Assembly (NCBI RefSeq): GCF_000526335.1
Contig: NZ_JAFW01000001.1
Location: 4,402,001-4,466,000, forward strand
From: Arthrobacter sp. 31Y
GTDB lineage: Bacteria > Actinomycetota > Actinomycetes > Actinomycetales > Micrococcaceae
Direction of reading: 5' to 3'
DNA length: 64,000 nt
Under the pieces are notes generated by a model. That model had not been told where the DNA came from. It searched no databases and saw nothing but the letters and a program-made list of their open reading frames with translations. Below, one piece after another: positions 62,123 through 64,000 of this stretch (position 1 is its first letter; every line of letters starts with the position of its first letter). Made by a program: the position numbers and the translations under genes.

Positions 62123-62654
62123 TGTCCTTTTCCTTTGCCCTTTTGTTGTGCTTTTAGATATTTGTCCGTGGGCCGTTCTGATGGGGGACCTGCGCGCTGG
62201 GCTAGGAGCCGTAGTGGGACTTGGGGGACAAGGACTACGGCGGATAGGAGCGACGAGCGAAGTTTCCGGTGCGGGGCCGGCGGATTAGCGCCTGGTTGCG
62301 CGAAGGGGCCCGCTCAGCGATGATCCAGTTATCAGAATGACAAACAGCGAAGATGTTTCTGTCGGTCCATGGTCATTGCTCCACGCAGCGTCATGACGCA
62401 ACTGAGGCCCGTTCGTCGACGTTGAGCGGTGAGCTGGGACCAAGCGTCGTGCACGGCCGTTGCTCGGCGGATTCCTGGGTCGCAGGAACGTCTGCGAGTC
62501 GAGTTTGAGATTCCGGGTTTCGTACATGGTGCGGTAGCTGGTGAATCGCTCTTGCGTCTCACGTCAGGCTTGGCTCGGGGCATGGTGCTCCGGCGTTGGG
62601 CTCCGTGTGTGGTGGGCATGGTGCCCTTTCGGAGGTGTTCCCGGCGGCATTATT
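62123..62654. other. Gene-free stretch of about 530 bases
   Basis: It lies between the divergent DUF4192 and GAF-ANTAR genes. One 7-bp inverted repeat, CCGTAGT...ACTACGG, spans 62209-62241 with an 18-base centre. Short open frames on both strands have no RBS and no recognisable product. Confidence 0.5.
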
Positions 62655-63398
62655 ATGTGTGGCATGAAACCCGTGTCGATGGTGTCTTTTGGACGGAGCC
62701 TGCCGCGATTGTTGCTGGAATCGGGCTGCGACGGGGAGCTGCTGAACGGGTTAGCCACGGTAGTAGCGCAAGCTGTTAGCGCGAATTCCAGTACGCCTGT
62801 GGACTGTGCCATCTTCCTGCGTCAGCCGAAGCGGGCGGTTCCTTACGGTGCGAGCAGTCTCGAGGCCAGGACTGTGGGCCGACTTGAGCAGGAGTCCGGT
62901 TACGGGCCTTGCAGTGAGGCTCTCCTGCGGGGTATTACCGTCATTGAAGTCAATCTTTTGGCCGGTACCCGGTGGCCCACTATGACGGAAGGGTTCCGTG
63001 ATGCCAGGTATCACTCGGTTTTATGTGTACCAGTGGAGCTTCCAAGCGGGGCCGCCGCCGTTTTTGCGCTCTTTTCCCGCGACGCGGAGAACTTCGACGC
63101 CGCCTTCTTCGCTGTAGTTGATGAAGCTGTCGCCGAATGCTCGGACATTCTGCAGCTGACAGTAAAACATCTGGCGATGCAGCATCACATCCAAGACCTG
63201 ACCGCAGCCATGGAAACCCGGTCGGTTATTGATACCGCTTGTGGGGTGATCATGGCGCAGAACCGCTGCTCGCACGAAGCGGCGTTCGAGCTTTTGATCA
63301 AGGCCTCGAACAACCGAAATGAAAAGCTTCACGCGGTCGCACTCCGTATTCTTCGGTGCAGTTCAGCAACAGTGGGAACCCATCAGTTCGACCCATAA
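62655..63398 (+). CDS. GAF and ANTAR domain regulator
   Basis: About 247 residues; the start could be ATG 62655 or 62664, and GGAGGTG lies 14 bases before the first. A GAF-like sensor (about 15-175) contains DCAIFLRQPKRAVPYGASS, ESGYGPCSEALLRG and YHSVLCVPVELPSGAAAVFALF. The C-terminal ANTAR RNA-binding domain has VIDTACGVIMAQNRCSHEAAFELLIKASNNRNEKLHAVA. By family it would bind paired hairpins in nascent RNA and prevent termination. Its target is not evident. Confidence 0.85.
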   Translation: MCGMKPVSMVSFGRSLPRLLLESGCDGELLNGLATVVAQAVSANSSTPVDCAIFLRQPKRAVPYGASSLEARTVGRLEQESGYGPCSEALLRGITVIEVNLLAGTRWPTMTEGFRDARYHSVLCVPVELPSGAAAVFALFSRDAENFDAAFFAVVDEAVAECSDILQLTVKHLAMQHHIQDLTAAMETRSVIDTACGVIMAQNRCSHEAAFELLIKASNNRNEKLHAVALRILRCSSATVGTHQFDP

Positions 63399-63833
63399 GA
63401 CACACTTCTCACCCAGCAAAGTCCGCTGCTGCGGTGCCATCGCTTGGCGGTGTCGCTGCGCCGAATGGGGCCGGAGGACTGCCTCAGGTCTCGACATAGG
63501 CGCCGTTATCGGCGGTCGACGTAAGACGAGGGCATGCAGGTCTGGTGCAAATGGCGATGGAAACCGCAGAGTCCCCGCCCGCACTTGAGTAAAAGTCGTC
63601 AGGAATCCGTAGCGGCGTTAGAACTACTCGTCGATGGAACGGCGGCTTATGAACTCGGGACTGACTCCGGGGCTCTCCTGCTTGGCTGCTCCCTCCCACA
63701 TGCCGCAACTCAGCCGCGGCAACGTACATGTTGCTCTGTGGCTCGTAACAGGGACCAATATTAAGGTTCTTATATGATGGCCAAGGCCGCCGCGCAACAG
63801 GCGACTTGAAAAGAAGCGGAGTCCTTAGAAACC
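63399..63833. other. Gene-free stretch of about 435 bases
   Basis: No frame with start, RBS and recognisable product. A T/A-rich patch near 63758-63775 could hold a promoter for the next gene, but no clear -35/-10 pair was identified. Confidence 0.45.
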
Positions 63834-64000
63834 ATGGCTACCATCCCAGAGTTCCCTCACGCTTATTCCTCAGAGTTGAGCGTGTCTTCGGCTACCCTCG
63901 ACCGTTTCGGACGTCGAAATGACGATGGCCTCACCGCGACAGTGGCTGAATACATGCGCAACTCGGGGTTCGTCATAGAAGTCACCCAGCCGACCGGGCT
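63834..64000 (+). CDS. N-terminal fragment of an unrecognised protein (cut by window edge)
   Basis: An open frame of about 55 codons from ATG 63834 to the end of the window, starting MATIPEFPHAYSSELSVSS. It contains DRFGRRNDDGLTATVAEYM. A purine-rich GCGGAG lies 14 bases upstream. The family cannot be told from this fragment. Confidence 0.45.
   Translation, partial: MATIPEFPHAYSSELSVSSATLDRFGRRNDDGLTATVAEYMRNSGFVIEVTQPTG

Noticed and set aside
62429..62779. 116-codon plus-strand frame
   Set aside because: No RBS, no recognisable sequence, and it overlaps the start of the GAF-ANTAR gene in another frame.

Overview
The window reads as chromosome of a high-GC actinobacterium of the Arthrobacter/Paenarthrobacter type (Micrococcaceae). 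This is inferred from gene content and order and no database was searched. The clues are the gene string trpE - Trp-associated membrane protein - HGxxPAAW protein - trpC - trpB - trpA - lgt, a PdtaR-type ANTAR response regulator, a TIGR03085-type protein of the DinB/mycothiol superfamily, and a riboflavin operon headed by an FMN riboswitch and ribM.

Bases 1-27200 are core genome: fmt (5' truncated) - rsmB - rpe; an FMN riboswitch with ribM-ribD-ribE-ribB-ribA-ribH; hisE-hisG-hisF and, beyond one convergent gene, hisI; the trp cluster running into lgt; gltB-gltD; pyk; a convergent ANTAR response regulator; and a tRNA-Leu(CAA) with its terminator.

Bases 27600-61000 are an accessory catabolic island. 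It encodes two paralogous TetR regulators, one AAA/Fis-type activator, two D-2-hydroxyacid dehydrogenases, a class III aminotransferase, an FAH-family hydrolase, HyuA/HyuB (hydantoinase/oxoprolinase family), three Gfo/Idh/MocA oxidoreductases, an IolD-type ThDP enzyme, an aldehyde dehydrogenase, an SDR, an IlvD/Edd sugar-acid dehydratase, a sugar-type ABC importer, a large FAD/Fe-S dehydrogenase, a lone PxpB/KipI-like protein and two near-duplicate APC permeases. Imported substrate would be oxidised, deaminated or ring-opened, and cleaved to central metabolites. The substrate is unknown; an amino-cyclitol, sugar-acid lactam or similar N-containing polyol fits best.

The main observation is regulatory. 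A 17-bp dyad of the form TGTSYCA-N3-TGRSACA recurs in front of most transcription units of the island, usually 22-24 bp upstream of a TANNNN -10-like element. A second, unrelated palindrome (GCTAACGA..T.GTTAGC) fills the 17-bp spacer of two promoters, one ahead of the activator operon and one ahead of the second TetR gene. This suggests a cascade in which TetR repressors control the activator (and TetR2), and the activator controls the catabolic operons.

Bases 61000-64000 hold a DUF4192 gene, a GAF-ANTAR regulator, two gene-poor stretches and the start of a gene cut by the right edge. No CRISPR, insertion sequence, integrase, rRNA or replication origin was seen.
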